In this document: in pieces, positions 28,702-39,058 of the stretch
Position numbering within the stretch: the stretch's first letter is position 1
How the letters are laid out: each line of letters starts with the position of its first letter
From: Leptolyngbyaceae cyanobacterium RM1_1_2
Lineage (GTDB): Bacteria > Cyanobacteriota > Cyanobacteriia > Phormidesmidales > Phormidesmidaceae
Reading direction: 5' to 3'
Assembly (NCBI GenBank): GCA_012032345.1
Contig: JAAUQI010000011.1
Location: 1 to 64,000 of the forward strand
DNA length: 64,000 nt
Position numbers and translations under genes: made by a program
The notes under the pieces: model-generated
Told to the model about the DNA's origin: nothing
Databases searched by the model: none
Seen by the model: only the letters and a program-made list of their open reading frames with translations

Positions 28702-30159
28702 CTACGGAGTAACCGGAACAAAATCATACCCCCGGCCCGATCGCGTGCCCGGTTCTACAATCACCAGCTGCGACGCCTGATTGCGATCGCCAGAGGGCAA
28801 AAATCGTACCTCGCTAGTGGCCCCCTCGGCGCTAAACGTGCCGCTGCTGAGAGCGGCCTGTAGGGTTTGGCGGGTAGGAGCGGCATCGGCTGCTAAAGCC
28901 GCTGCGATCGCCTTGGTGGCGTCGTAGGCAGTCGCGCTGCGCCAGCTGACATCGCCCCCCCAGAGGCTGCGAGAGCTTTGGGCAAAGTCTGCCTGGGGAT
29001 TGGCTAAAATGTGCCAGGGAATGGCTACGACTAAATCTGCTGCTGCCGCTCCAACTGACAAAACCTCAGGGTTGTAAAGGCTGTCACCGCCCAGCATGGC
29101 CAGATCGCCATCGTTGGCCTCAATTACGGCGATCGCCAGATCCAGCGTCGGCGTGTTGGCCGCTAGCATCATCACTTCTGCGCCTTGAGACTTGAGCTGA
29201 TTGACAGCTGCAGCCGCATCAAAATTAGCATCAACTAAATCAAATTCACCCACTATCTGCCCCCCGTCGCTAAACACCGCCGTAGTGAACTCGTCTTTGA
29301 GTGAATTGCTGTAGTCACTTTCAGAGTTGAAAAACACCGCCGCCTTTTGCTGCTGCAGGTCGTTTAGCATATAGCGAGCCAGAGCCGTAGCTGCGAAGCG
29401 ATCGCTGGGCGTGGTGCGAAACACGTACTTGCTGACGCCTGAGAGCGCTACCGAAGTGCTAGTGGCCGAGATTAGCGGTAGCTCTCCCTGGGTGTAAGTA
29501 GGGGCTGTTTCTAACGTAGCGCTGCTACCAAAATGGCCAATCACGGCCAAGACATCTGATTCGCTCACCAGGTCGTTGGCGATCTGCTCAGTATCCGCTG
29601 AAGTTTCACCGTCATCGGCAATCACCACTCGCAGAGGCATGCCGTTGATCCCGCCCGCCTGGTTAATCTCGCTCTGAGCCTGGGCCACGCCGCGCAAAAT
29701 CTCCAAAGCCGGATTCAGGGCGGTTTCGATGGGCACTGCTACGGCAATGGTGTAAGCCTGGTCGGTGGCAATGCGGGCATTGCTGAGGTAGATCAGCGCT
29801 TCTGGGTCATTGCGGTTTTCTTTGAGAGCTGACTCCAAAAGAGAAACCCCTCGTCCATAATCTGCTGCTGCGATCGCTTCTACACCTGTTTGCTTCAGCG
29901 CCGAGGCGTTCTCTGAAATTAGGATCTGCTCTCCCCGACTCAGCCGACCGCTGGCTGGATTTCTGTCTCCTGAAGGGGGGCTACTCTCAGACGAGTTACC
30001 AGAGTTAGGCTGGCTGCTGCCAGAGTTAGGCTGGCTAGTAGGGGATGAAGTGCTGGGGAATAATCGGGGCCATAGCCAGGTACCCAGAGCCGCTATCAGA
30101 GCCACCGTCACCAACAGAGAGACTAGCAGGGCGGGGGTTTCATTACGATTAGAAGACAT
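28702..30159 (-). CDS. ABC-type branched-chain amino-acid-like substrate-binding protein
   Basis: 485 residues. A single hydrophobic segment near residues 10-30 anchors the protein, followed by a Ser/Asn/Pro linker with a repeated SQPNSG unit, a short helical TPR-like part (about 75-125), and a Peripla_BP_6 type ligand-binding domain (about 135-465) with AQSEINQAGGINGMPLRVVIADD, VIGHFGSSATLETAP and LISATSTSVAL. Such proteins lacking transporter partners are frequent in cyanobacteria and may be sensors or scavengers in the periplasm. Divergent from the phosphorelay cluster with about 220 bases between. Confidence 0.8.
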   Translation of the reverse strand: MSSNRNETPALLVSLLVTVALIAALGTWLWPRLFPSTSSPTSQPNSGSSQPNSGNSSESSPPSGDRNPASGRLSRGEQILISENASALKQTGVEAIAAADYGRGVSLLESALKENRNDPEALIYLSNARIATDQAYTIAVAVPIETALNPALEILRGVAQAQSEINQAGGINGMPLRVVIADDGETSADTEQIANDLVSESDVLAVIGHFGSSATLETAPTYTQGELPLISATSTSVALSGVSKYVFRTTPSDRFAATALARYMLNDLQQQKAAVFFNSESDYSNSLKDEFTTAVFSDGGQIVGEFDLVDANFDAAAAVNQLKSQGAEVMMLAANTPTLDLAIAVIEANDGDLAMLGGDSLYNPEVLSVGAAAADLVVAIPWHILANPQADFAQSSRSLWGGDVSWRSATAYDATKAIAAALAADAAPTRQTLQAALSSGTFSAEGATSEVRFLPSGDRNQASQLVIVEPGTRSGRGYDFVPVTP

Positions 30160-30380
30160 GCGCTACAGATAGAATTCAAGGGCCGCTGCTGCGAGTATAC
30201 GATGAAGCTCGCTGCCGAACGGGTGATCTCCAGCAACAAGTAAAGAACTGAAAAGCTCAGGTATCAATTTGCAACTGTCTGTTAACGGTTTCACAGACCC
30301 AGCGCTAGTCTGGGAGATGACGTTGCCAGCGCCTGTAACATGTCCGCTGGTGCTAGCTGCTCTCTCAGCAGCCCCTATCA

Positions 30381-32762
30381 ATGAGAATACTTGTAGCTGA
30401 GGACGATGAGCTAGTCGTCGAACCGTTAACCAGAAGCCTCTCCGAGCAGCTTTATACCGTTGATGTTGCTACCGATGGCAAAACCGCCTGGGATCTAATC
30501 GATAGCTTTCCCTACGATTTGGTTTTGCTCGATATTGCCCTACCCAAGCTAGACGGTATTAGCTTTTGTCGTCGCCTGCGATCGCAGCGCATTCAGGTGC
30601 CCGTGTTGATTTTGACGGCCTGTCAAGACAGCGAAAGCAAGATTATTAGCTTAGATGCCGGAGCCGATGACTATGTGACTAAGCCCTTTAATCTTCAGGA
30701 ACTCTTGGCCCGAATTCGAGCGCTCCTGCGGCGGGGGAGTGTCGTCCTCCTGCCCGCGCTGCACTGGCAGCAGCTATACCTTGATCCCAGCACCCATGAG
30801 GTGGCTTACTGCGATCGCCCATTACATCTGACGCCCAAGGAATATGGCCTGCTAGAGCTGTTTTTGCGCAATCCACAGCGGGTATTTAGCCGCAGCGACA
30901 TGATCGATCATCTCTGGTCGTTTGAAGAAATACCGGGTGAAGAAACTGTCACTGTGCATATTCGCACCCTGCGGCAAAAGCTGAAGGCGGCTGGGGTACC
31001 GGATGAGCCTATTGAAACAGTCTATGGCATTGGCTATCGGCTAAAACCAGAGGAACCCGCCGCCCCAGTTGCAGATATTCAGCCCCCGCCTGCCCTGCTA
31101 CCTGCTGAGCCAGAGCAGCAGGTCTTGAGTGCATTAGACAGCTCCTGGCAGCGATCCCAGGCCATTCTCAATCAGCGTATTACTCTAATTGAGCAGGCCG
31201 TGACAGCACTGATCAATCAGCAGATTACCCCAGCTTTGCAGCAGCAGGCCGAACAGGCTGCCCACAAACTGGCGGGAGCGCTGGGCATGTTTGAGCTAGA
31301 TCAAGGTTCCATTCTGGCCCGTGAGATTGAGCACTGGCTGCAGGCTTTGCCTTCCCTCTCGCCTGAGCAGCAGCGACAGCTCGTGGAGGGCACTACTGCG
31401 CTAAGAGCGCTGCTAGAGCAGGCTCCCAGTCAGATGCTGCCGATGATGCTACCCCAGCACAGTTGGCAAAATCGCGCCAGAGCGCTGCTGTGGCTGGTAG
31501 GTGCTAAAAACTCAGATTTACAGGCGATCGCCGATCTGGCTCAGCAGCAAAATCTACAGACTCAGATAGTTACCAACATTGCTACGGCCCGCTCTCAGGT
31601 GAGTTCTGAGCGTCCTGATATTGTGCTGCTAAAGCTACCGCCACCTCAGGGCGATCGCCCCCATGACTGGCTATGTCTAGAGAGCCAAGCCCTGCTAGTA
31701 GAGCTAAAGGCGTATGCGCCCCCGATCCCGGTTCTGGTCATGACGCCGCAGGAAGGACTCGTAGATCGAGTGCAGGTAGCACGGCTGGGCGGTCGGACGC
31801 TGTCGAGCCACGAGTCAGCAGTAGAGGTGGTGGAGGCTGTCTTGCAGGTTTTGCAGCGATCGCGCCCGGTGGCGGCTCGGGTCATGGCGGTTGACGATGA
31901 CCCCACAGTGCTAGAAATTTTGTGCTACTGGCTTAAGCCTTGGGGATTAGAAGTGATGACGCTAAGCAATCCGCAGCAGTTTTGGCAAAAGCTGGAGGCC
32001 AGCAATCCCGACCTGCTGATTTTGGATGTGGAGATGCCGGGTATCAGCGGTCTAGACCTGTGCCAGGGGGTGCGCAGCGATCGCCGCTGGACAGATTTGC
32101 CCGTTTTATTTCTTACAGCTCACACTGATGCAGAAACCAAGCGGCAGGTGTTTACGGTGGGTGCAGATGACTATTTAAGTAAGCCTATTGTAGTGCCTGA
32201 GCTGGTGACGCGGGTACTCAATCGCCTGGAGCGCACCCGGCTGCGCCACGAGCTGAGTGAAATTGATGGACTGACCGGCGTACCGAATCGCCGCAGGTCT
32301 ACTCAGGCACTACAGGATTTGCTGCAGCTCTGCGATCGCCTGCAGCAGCCACTTTGCCTGACGGTGCTGAGTCTAGTGGGCCTGCAGCAGCTCAATCAGC
32401 AGCAGGGATATGCCGCAGGCGATCGGGTCTTAGCAACGGTGGGGCAACAGCTACGGCAAATTTTTCAAGGAGAAGACGCCGTTGGGCGCTGGGGCGGCAG
32501 CACTTTTGTGATCGGGCTGTACGGACTAACTCAGACAGAAGGCCGCAGGCGACTAGGCGAAGTCAGCACTGCCCTGAAAACGGCGGTCGAACTGACGGAC
32601 TCAGTGAACCTCAACGTGGGCATGGCGGCTTACCCCGCCGACGGCAGCAGCCTCGAAGCACTTTATCAAACTGCAGCAGCCCGCTTACAACTTGCACCCC
32701 TAAAGTTGTCGCCGTTGGGTGCAGGGCCAACCCAGGGGCGATCGCCAAGCAGGAGCCAATAA
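30381..32762 (+). CDS. Multi-domain response regulator: REC-wHTH-HPT-degenerate REC-REC-degenerate GGDEF
   Basis: 793 residues. Receiver 1 has Asp51 in LLDIALP; a winged-helix OmpR-type DNA-binding domain follows (about 125-220, with ETVTVHIRTLRQKL). A histidine phosphotransfer domain has His295 in AHKLAGALGMFEL. A receiver-like segment (about 365-490) lacks the phospho-Asp, reading LLKLPPP, so it is inactive. The next receiver has Asp549 in LILDVEMPG. The C-terminal diguanylate-cyclase fold reads GGSTF (705-709) in place of GGDEF, so no cyclase activity is expected. It is the first gene of a tight cluster; the hybrid kinase starts 1 base after its stop. Likely both a transcription factor and a relay protein. 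Confidence 0.9.
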   Translation: MRILVAEDDELVVEPLTRSLSEQLYTVDVATDGKTAWDLIDSFPYDLVLLDIALPKLDGISFCRRLRSQRIQVPVLILTACQDSESKIISLDAGADDYVTKPFNLQELLARIRALLRRGSVVLLPALHWQQLYLDPSTHEVAYCDRPLHLTPKEYGLLELFLRNPQRVFSRSDMIDHLWSFEEIPGEETVTVHIRTLRQKLKAAGVPDEPIETVYGIGYRLKPEEPAAPVADIQPPPALLPAEPEQQVLSALDSSWQRSQAILNQRITLIEQAVTALINQQITPALQQQAEQAAHKLAGALGMFELDQGSILAREIEHWLQALPSLSPEQQRQLVEGTTALRALLEQAPSQMLPMMLPQHSWQNRARALLWLVGAKNSDLQAIADLAQQQNLQTQIVTNIATARSQVSSERPDIVLLKLPPPQGDRPHDWLCLESQALLVELKAYAPPIPVLVMTPQEGLVDRVQVARLGGRTLSSHESAVEVVEAVLQVLQRSRPVAARVMAVDDDPTVLEILCYWLKPWGLEVMTLSNPQQFWQKLEASNPDLLILDVEMPGISGLDLCQGVRSDRRWTDLPVLFLTAHTDAETKRQVFTVGADDYLSKPIVVPELVTRVLNRLERTRLRHELSEIDGLTGVPNRRRSTQALQDLLQLCDRLQQPLCLTVLSLVGLQQLNQQQGYAAGDRVLATVGQQLRQIFQGEDAVGRWGGSTFVIGLYGLTQTEGRRRLGEVSTALKTAVELTDSVNLNVGMAAYPADGSSLEALYQTAAARLQLAPLKLSPLGAGPTQGRSPSRSQ

Positions 32763-32763
32763 G

Positions 32764-35700
32764 ATGACGACAGCAGATGCTTTGCAACAAGCGATCTTAG
32801 ACAGCGCCAACTACAGCATCATTTCTACCACCGCGACGGGCATCATTACGACATTTAATGCCACCGCCGCTAGCTGGTTAGGCTACAGCCCCGAAGAGGT
32901 AATTGACCAAATCACCCCAGCAGTCTTTCACGATGCGGCAGAGATGCAGCAGCGATCGCGTCAGCTAGCCGCAGAATTGGGTACTGAAATTGAGCCAGGG
33001 TTTGGAGTCTTTGTGGCCAAAGCTAAAAGAGGTGAACCTGACGAACGGGACTGGACGTACATTCGCAAAGACGGCAGCCGCTTCCCGGTGCGGCTCTCAG
33101 TCACTGCTGTCTGCGATCGGCAGGGGCAAATTGTTGGCTTCTTGGGGATAGGCCGCGATATTAGCGATCGCATCCAGGCAATGCAGCAGGCTCAAACGGC
33201 TCGGGCAGAGGCTGAAACCATGCGCAACCGCCTGACCAATAGTTTAGAAAGCATTACGGATGCCTTTTTTGCCTTAGATCAGCAGTGGTGCTTTACCTAT
33301 GTCAACGCTCAGGCAGAGACGCTTCTACAAAAACAGCGGCAGGAAATTTTAGGTCAAAACATCTGGGATGTTTTCGCAGAAGCGGTCGGGTCTGCTTTTT
33401 ATCAGCAGTACCATCTAGCAGTCGAGCGGCAAATCAGCGTTCAGTTTGAGGCATTTTATCCGCCGCTAGCCGCCTGGTATGTTGTTCACGCCTATCCGTC
33501 TCAGGAAGGACTGTCGGTTTACTTTCAAGACATCACCGCGCGCAAGCAAATTGAAGCAACGCTGCAGCACCATACGCAAGCACTAGAAACCTTCAGCACT
33601 AATCTTAAGCACCTGCACCGAATTAATACAACCAACTACAGAGTCTTTGAAGATCTCTTAGCCGACTGTTTAACGACGGGCTGTGCAATTTTAAAGATGC
33701 CCACTGGCATTATTAGCCAGGTTGTAGGCCAGACCTATACGGTACGTGCCGTGCAGTCTGATCTAGATTTTCTCAGCCCCGGCCTAGAGTTTGTTCTGGC
33801 TGAAACCTACTGTGCGACTGTTGTCAGCCAAAAGCGCACGATTACTTATAGCCACGTCGGCGCTGAGGCTGAGATGCAGGCTCACCCGGTCTATCAAAAT
33901 TTGCATCTAGAGGCTTACTTGGGCGCTCCCATCTTTGTCAACGACGCAGTCTATGGCACGCTGAACTTTTCATCTACGCAGATACGTGAGGTTGCCTTTG
34001 CTCCCCACGAGCAGGAATTTATCGAGCTGATGGCTCAGAGCATTGGCCGCTTCATCGCAGCAGATCAGGCTAGTCAGGCCCAGCAGCGGGACACCACTGC
34101 TCTGCGACGACAGCACCGGCGATCGCAGCTTTTTGCTGAACTTGCGCTCAAGATTCGCCAGTCCCTGCGGCTGGAAACTATTTTGCAAACCACGGTGACT
34201 GAAGTACAACAGTTTTTACACGCCGACCGGGTACTAATTTTTCAGCTCCGACTCAACCAGTCGGGGGGGACTGTGGTACAAGAAGCTGTCGTTTCTGACT
34301 GGCCGATTATTCTAGGTCAGGAAATTGCCGATCCCTGTTTTGCCACCGATTTTCTAGAGCAGTATCGCCAGGGCCGAGTTGGACAGATGGCCGACATTGA
34401 AGCCGGTAATATTGCCCCCTGCTATGTTGAAATGCTGCGTCCGTTTGGGGTGAGGGCTAATCTGGTCGTACCGATTTTGCAGAACCAGACGCTTTGGGGC
34501 TTGCTGATTGCCCATCAGTGTAGCCAGCCGCGCCAGTGGAGCGAGTTTGAAACTGATTTGCTAAAGCAGCTTGCCGATCAGGTAGGCATTGCCCTAGCCC
34601 AAAGCCAGCTAGTCGAAGCCCTACGCGAGAGCGAAGCCCGATTTCGCACCCTGGCTGACAGCGCCCCGGTCTTACTCTGGATGTCGGGAACCGATCGGCT
34701 CTACAGCTTCTTCAATCAGGGCTGGCTGGATTTCACTGGGCGATCGCTGTCCCAAGAGCTAGGCAGCGGCTGGGTCGCAGGGGTGCATCAAGACGACCTA
34801 GAGTTTTGTCTCAATAGCTATCAGCAGGCTTTTGAGACCCGCCAGCCTTTTCAAATAGAATATCGGCTGCGACGCTTTGATGCTCAGTATCGCTGGGTAC
34901 TTAATACCGGAGTGCCTCGCTTTACCCCGGAGGGCCAGTTTGAGGGCTATATTGGCTCCTGCATTGATATCAGCGATCGCCGCGAAATTGAGCGACTCAA
35001 AGATGAGTTTGTCTCTGTTGTCAGCCACGAGTTACGTACTCCCCTCACCTCTATTTCAGGAGCGCTCGATCTCTTAGCAGGCGGCGTCCTCAGCGCCCAG
35101 CCCCAGCAGGCCCAGCGCCTGCTCAACATTGCCGCTGCCAACGCCGAACGGCTCATTCGCCTAATTAACGACATCCTCGACATTGAGCGGATTGAGTCAG
35201 GCCGCAGCCTAATGCAGAAACAGACCTGCAATGCCGCACAGCTAATAACAACGGCTCTGGATCTAACCCAAAACATAGCAGATCAGGCCCAGGTGACCCT
35301 AGTGAATATCCCCTTGGATATCGCCATTGAGGCAGACCCCGATCGCTGGTACAAGTGCTGACCAATTTGCTCAGCAACGCCATCAAATTTTCCCCCCAGG
35401 GAGGCACCGTCTGGATCGAAGCCACCCTATTAAGCATCCCTTCCACCCCTGCACTCCTCCACCCCTGCACTCCCTCACTCTCCTACTCCCCCACCCTACA
35501 AATCACCGTCCGCGACCAGGGCCGAGGCATTCCCCCCAGCAAGCTAGAAACAATTTTTGGCCGCTTTCAGCAGGTGGACGCTTCAGACTCGCGGGAAAAG
35601 GGCGGCACTGGCCTAGGGCTAGCAATCTGCCGCAGCATTGTGCAGCACCATGAGGGGCAGATCTGGGCTGAAAGTGAGCCAGACCAGGGCAGTACGTTTT

Positions 35701-36524
35701 ATGTGACCCTGCCAGTATTACAGCCGCGATCGCAGCCGCTTGAGTCTGAGCCAGGCGGGCCGCTGGTGCTGGTGTGTGATGATGATACGTCGGTGCTGGC
35801 CGTGATGCAGGCGAAGCTGCAGCATCAGGGCTATCAGGTGCAAACGGCAGCTTCGGGGGCAGAGGCGATCGCGTTAGCAACCGCCCATCCGCCCGACGTC
35901 CTTTTGCTCAATTTGATGATGCCAGAGATGAACGGTTGGGAAACGCTAACAGCGCTGAAGGAAAACAAAACGACTCGTCGCATTCCGGTGATTATTCTCA
36001 GCGGCCTGCACCCCAAAGCTGGGCAAACACTTGATCCTGACATCAGCGACTGGATTGTTAAGCCACCCGATGAGCGGCGATTGTTGCAGGCCCTAGAGCA
36101 AGCTTTGGGCCAGGTTAATCAGTGCGGCAGAATTTTAATTGTTGAAGACGATCTCAATCTGGCTCAGGTTTTGATGGCGGTTTTTAAGCGATGGGGGGTT
36201 GAAACCTATCATGTGCAAACGGGTACGGAAGCCATTCAGCTCAGTCAGCAGATTAGACCTGATCTGGTGATTTTAGATTTGGTTTTGCCAGAGTCTAACG
36301 GCTTTGCTGTTGTGGACTGGCTGCGGCAGCACAACCGCCTCTGTCATGTACCGCTGGTCATTTACACGTCAGCAGATTTAGACAGTACTATTCGAGAGCG
36401 GCTACAGCTTGAGCAGACCCTGTTCTTAACAAAAGGGCGGATTACGCCGGAAGAGTTTGAGCAAAAGGTGATTAACCTGCTAATTCGAGTCGCCCGAGAC
36501 AAGGAAGAAACGAGTCATGACTAA
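32764..36524 (+). CDS. Hybrid sensor histidine kinase: PAS-PAS-GAF-GAF-PAS-HisKA-HATPase-REC-REC (frame broken once)
   Basis: About 1,253 residues after joining two frames. Two PAS domains (to about 275), two GAF domains (about 300-450 and 460-620), a third PAS (625-745), HisKA with His755 in VVSHELRTP, ATPase (NLLSNAIKFSP, DQGRGI, GTGLGL) and two receivers (LLLNLMMPEMNG lacks the usual Asp, while LVILDLVLPESNG has it). The frame is lost at 35340-35347; one more C after CGATCGC gives DRLVQVLTNLLSNAIK. GAF2 has Cys553-Tyr554 in a cyanobacteriochrome-like context. A 16-bp tandem repeat adds a proline-rich insert in the ATPase domain. The start ATG is 1 base after the previous stop; the next gene overlaps by 8 bases. 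Confidence 0.87.
35427..35497 (+). repeat. Tandem-repeat insertion inside the kinase ATPase domain
   Basis: Two adjacent copies of TCCACCCCTGCACTCC (35442-35457 and 35458-35473) followed by more C/T-rich sequence. It encodes LLSIPSTPALLHPCTPSLS in the loop before the QITVRDQGRGIP box. The reading frame is maintained. Confidence 0.6.
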
Positions 36525-36900
36525 GCACATTTTGCTGATTGACGATGAGCGGGATATTCGAGAAGTGGCTGAAGTGGCCTTGAGCGTTGTGGGTGGCTGG
36601 CAGGTTTCAACAGCAGCCTCGGGGCGAGAGGGTATAGCAAAGGCGATCGCAAATCCACCCGATGCCATTTTACTAGACGTGATGATGCCAGATATGGATG
36701 GATTCGCTACGTTGCAGGCGCTGCGGAGTCAGGCCGCAACGCGATCGATTCCGGTGATTTTGCTTACAGCCAAGGTGCAAAGCGCCGACCAGCATCGCTT
36801 TGAGCTATGGGCTGTAGCGGCGGTTTTAGTCAAGCCTTTCAAGGCCATGCAGCTAGCAGAGCAGATTGCGGCCATCTTACAGTGGCCAACAGCTTCTTAA
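36517..36900 (+). CDS. Single-domain (CheY-like) response regulator
   Basis: 127 residues, receiver domain only. Acidic pair in LIDDERDIRE, phospho-acceptor Asp54 in LLDVMMPDMDG, Thr in LLTAKVQ and switch Lys in VLVKPFKA are all in place. The ATG overlaps the end of the hybrid kinase gene by 8 bases, so the two are translationally coupled and this protein is probably a phosphate shuttle or output for the kinase at 32764. No DNA-binding domain. Confidence 0.9.
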   Translation: MTKHILLIDDERDIREVAEVALSVVGGWQVSTAASGREGIAKAIANPPDAILLDVMMPDMDGFATLQALRSQAATRSIPVILLTAKVQSADQHRFELWAVAAVLVKPFKAMQLAEQIAAILQWPTAS

Positions 36901-36986
36901 AAGATGATTTGCAAACTCAAAAAATTACCCAAAAAGCGCTGAATGACTTCAACGCTATGACTCAAACACAGTTGCGCCACAGGCCC

Positions 36987-37262
36987 TTAGCCTCCGGCAA
37001 CCGCAGGTACGATGCTGACCTCATCACCATCGCTGAGAGCGGTTTCTTTGCCGTCAAGGAAGCGAATATCTTCACTGTTTACGTAGAAGTTGATAAAGCG
37101 ACGCAGTTCGCCACTGTCGTCGCAGAGCCGCGCTTTTATACCGGGGCAGTTAGATTCGAGGGCGTTGAGCATTTCAACAATGTTGCCGCCTTCGCACTGC
37201 AGAGTGGCCTGATTATGGGTGAACTTCTGCAAGGGTGTGGGAATGAGAACTTTGACTGACAT
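36987..37262 (-). CDS. MoaD/ThiS-family sulfur-carrier-like protein
   Basis: 91 residues with a beta-grasp pattern ([30 protein letters not shown]) and the diagnostic C-terminal Gly-Gly, which is adenylated and then thiocarboxylated in MoaD, ThiS and CysO. It lies downstream of thrC on the same strand, a pairing that recurs in cyanobacteria in my recollection. By analogy with CysO it could deliver sulfur to a PLP enzyme, but it could equally serve molybdopterin synthesis as a MoaD. The stop converges with the response regulator gene. Confidence 0.8.
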   Translation of the reverse strand: MSVKVLIPTPLQKFTHNQATLQCEGGNIVEMLNALESNCPGIKARLCDDSGELRRFINFYVNSEDIRFLDGKETALSDGDEVSIVPAVAGG

Positions 37263-37614
37263 AGTGAAGAGAGTAAAAATTTAAGAGGTTAACGTCAGGT
37301 TTTATCTAAGGGGTGAAGTCTTGTCAGCGGGGCAGAGCGATCGCAAAATCAGCGCTAGTTTACGGCATATTGAGGTTTATTGCATTTCACCCAGGGAAGT
37401 AGCGTTCATTCGTAGGGTGGGCATCGCCCACATCCTGCTTAATCAAAAGATTCAGAACGAAAGATTTGGCTTTCCCGGTTATTCTCTAGCTCAGATTTAG
37501 CACCTTGGCAGGGCTGCCTGCACACTGCCTAGCTAAGGACATTGGCCTCTTGTAGTGGAACCCAGCAAAAACTGATCAGTTCCGCTAGCGTTTCGCCTCA
37601 TCGACAAACTGGAA
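37263..37614. other. Intergenic region between MoaD-like gene and thrC
   Basis: 352 bases on the same transcription direction as both flanking genes. It contains GTAGGGTGGGC-ATC-GCCCAC at about 37411-37430, a fragment of a hairpin repeat common in cyanobacteria, and one HIP1 octamer. The distance makes a shared thrC-MoaD transcript possible but not obvious. No coding sequence was recognised. Confidence 0.45.
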
Positions 37615-38919
37615 CTAAACTGAGGTCTGCTGCCACTCTAGGCGCTCCAGAGTACGAGCGCGTTCTAGCGCCCGCTCGAAGCTCTCTAGCTTTGGCTCAA
37701 TCGTCAGCGGTTCGCCGATGTAGCCTTGAACGGCTTCCTGGGTCTTAAGCCCGTTGCCCGTGATGTAGACTACCGTTGTCTCGTCTGGACTGATTTTACC
37801 GGACTCAGCCAGTTTCTTCAGCGCGGCAATGGTGGTACCGCCTGCAGTTTCGGTAAAGATACCTTCAGTTTCGGCTAGCAGCTTCATGCCGTCAATAATC
37901 TCAGCGTCCGTTACAGACTCGATATTGCCGTTGGTTTTACGAGCAATGTCGAGGGCATAGATACCGTCTGCCGGATTACCGATCGCCAGGGATTTTGCAA
38001 TTGTGCTGGGCTTAACCGGACTGACAAAGTCACGCCCCGCTCTAAAAGCCTGAGCAATCGGAGAACAGCCCTCAGCCTGAGCGCCGCTAAAGCGCACGGG
38101 TTTGTCATCAACCAGGCCCACTTTAACAAACTCCTGAAAGCCTTTGTGAATTTTGCTATACAGAGAGCCAGAAGCCAGCGGCGCGACAATATGGTCAGGC
38201 AACTGCCAGCCCAGCTGCTCAGCTACTTCAAAACCCAGGGTCTTAGATCCTTCAGAGTAATAGGGCCGCAGGTTGATATTGACAAAGCCCCAGCCGTGAG
38301 TGTTGGCAACTTCGCAGCAGAGACGATTGACCTGGTCGTAGTTGCCCTGAACGGCAATCACGGTAGGGCCGTAGATCAGCGTTCCCAGCACTTTGCCTGC
38401 TTCTAGATCTGAAGGAATAAAGACACAGCAGTCTAGACCGGCATGGGCCGCGATCGCGGCGGTAGAGTTTGCCAGGTTGCCTGTGCTGGCGCAGGAGACG
38501 GTCGAAAAACCTAGCTCTTTGGCTTTGGTCAGCGCTACAGAAACCACCCGGTCTTTGAAGCTCAAAGTGGGCATGTTAACTGCGTCGTTTTTTATGTATA
38601 GATTTTTAATCCCGAGGCGACGGGCCAGACGGTTAGTTTTTAGCAGCGGCGTCATGCCTGTGCCGACGTCAATAGGATTGTTGGTGGCAATAGGCAAAAA
38701 TTCTCGGTAGCGCCAGATAGACTTAGGCCCAGCGGCAATGCTCTCGCGGGTAACGCGCCGCCGAATTTCGTCGTAGTCATAGGCTACCTCTAAAGGGCCA
38801 AAGCACACATCTTCACAAACGTGCTTGGCTCCGAGGTCATAGGTTTCACCACACTCACGACATTTGAGGTGGGTAAATGTGGCTTTAGCTGTGAGCTGCT
38901 TTGCGATCGCCTGGGTCAT
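37615..38919 (-). CDS. thrC: Threonine synthase
   Basis: PLP enzyme converting O-phosphohomoserine to threonine. 434 residues from the ATG at 38919; the frame is open further upstream but those 65 residues look unlike protein. The N-terminal zinc-ribbon-like motif LKCRECGETYDLGAKHVCE marks the long cyanobacterial/plant form. PLP lysine is in PTLSFKDRVVSVALTKAK, the cofactor-phosphate loop in ASTGNLANSTAA. The C-terminus LERLEWQQTSV is typical. The MoaD-like gene lies 352 bases downstream on the same strand. Confidence 0.93.
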   Translation of the reverse strand: MTQAIAKQLTAKATFTHLKCRECGETYDLGAKHVCEDVCFGPLEVAYDYDEIRRRVTRESIAAGPKSIWRYREFLPIATNNPIDVGTGMTPLLKTNRLARRLGIKNLYIKNDAVNMPTLSFKDRVVSVALTKAKELGFSTVSCASTGNLANSTAAIAAHAGLDCCVFIPSDLEAGKVLGTLIYGPTVIAVQGNYDQVNRLCCEVANTHGWGFVNINLRPYYSEGSKTLGFEVAEQLGWQLPDHIVAPLASGSLYSKIHKGFQEFVKVGLVDDKPVRFSGAQAEGCSPIAQAFRAGRDFVSPVKPSTIAKSLAIGNPADGIYALDIARKTNGNIESVTDAEIIDGMKLLAETEGIFTETAGGTTIAALKKLAESGKISPDETTVVYITGNGLKTQEAVQGYIGEPLTIEPKLESFERALERARTLERLEWQQTSV

Positions 38920-39012
38920 AGTTTTAGCTGCGCTGGGTTCAAGACAACAACGGAGAAGCGGCCTTTTTGACCGACTTGCTGGATAGTAGCACGGCCTGAA
39001 AAACGCAGTCAA

Positions 39013-39041
39013 ACATACCCGACTGTTTTTGTCGGGTATGT
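39013..39041. promoter_or_regulatory. Perfect inverted repeat upstream of thrC
   Basis: ACATACCCGAC and GTCGGGTATGT, 11-bp arms around a 7-base TGTTTTT spacer, about 95 bases before the thrC ATG. It could be a transcription-factor operator or an RNA hairpin in the thrC leader. No T-run follows on either strand, so it is not a good terminator. Confidence 0.4.
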
Positions 39042-39058
39042 GAAAAGGCTCTGAAATC

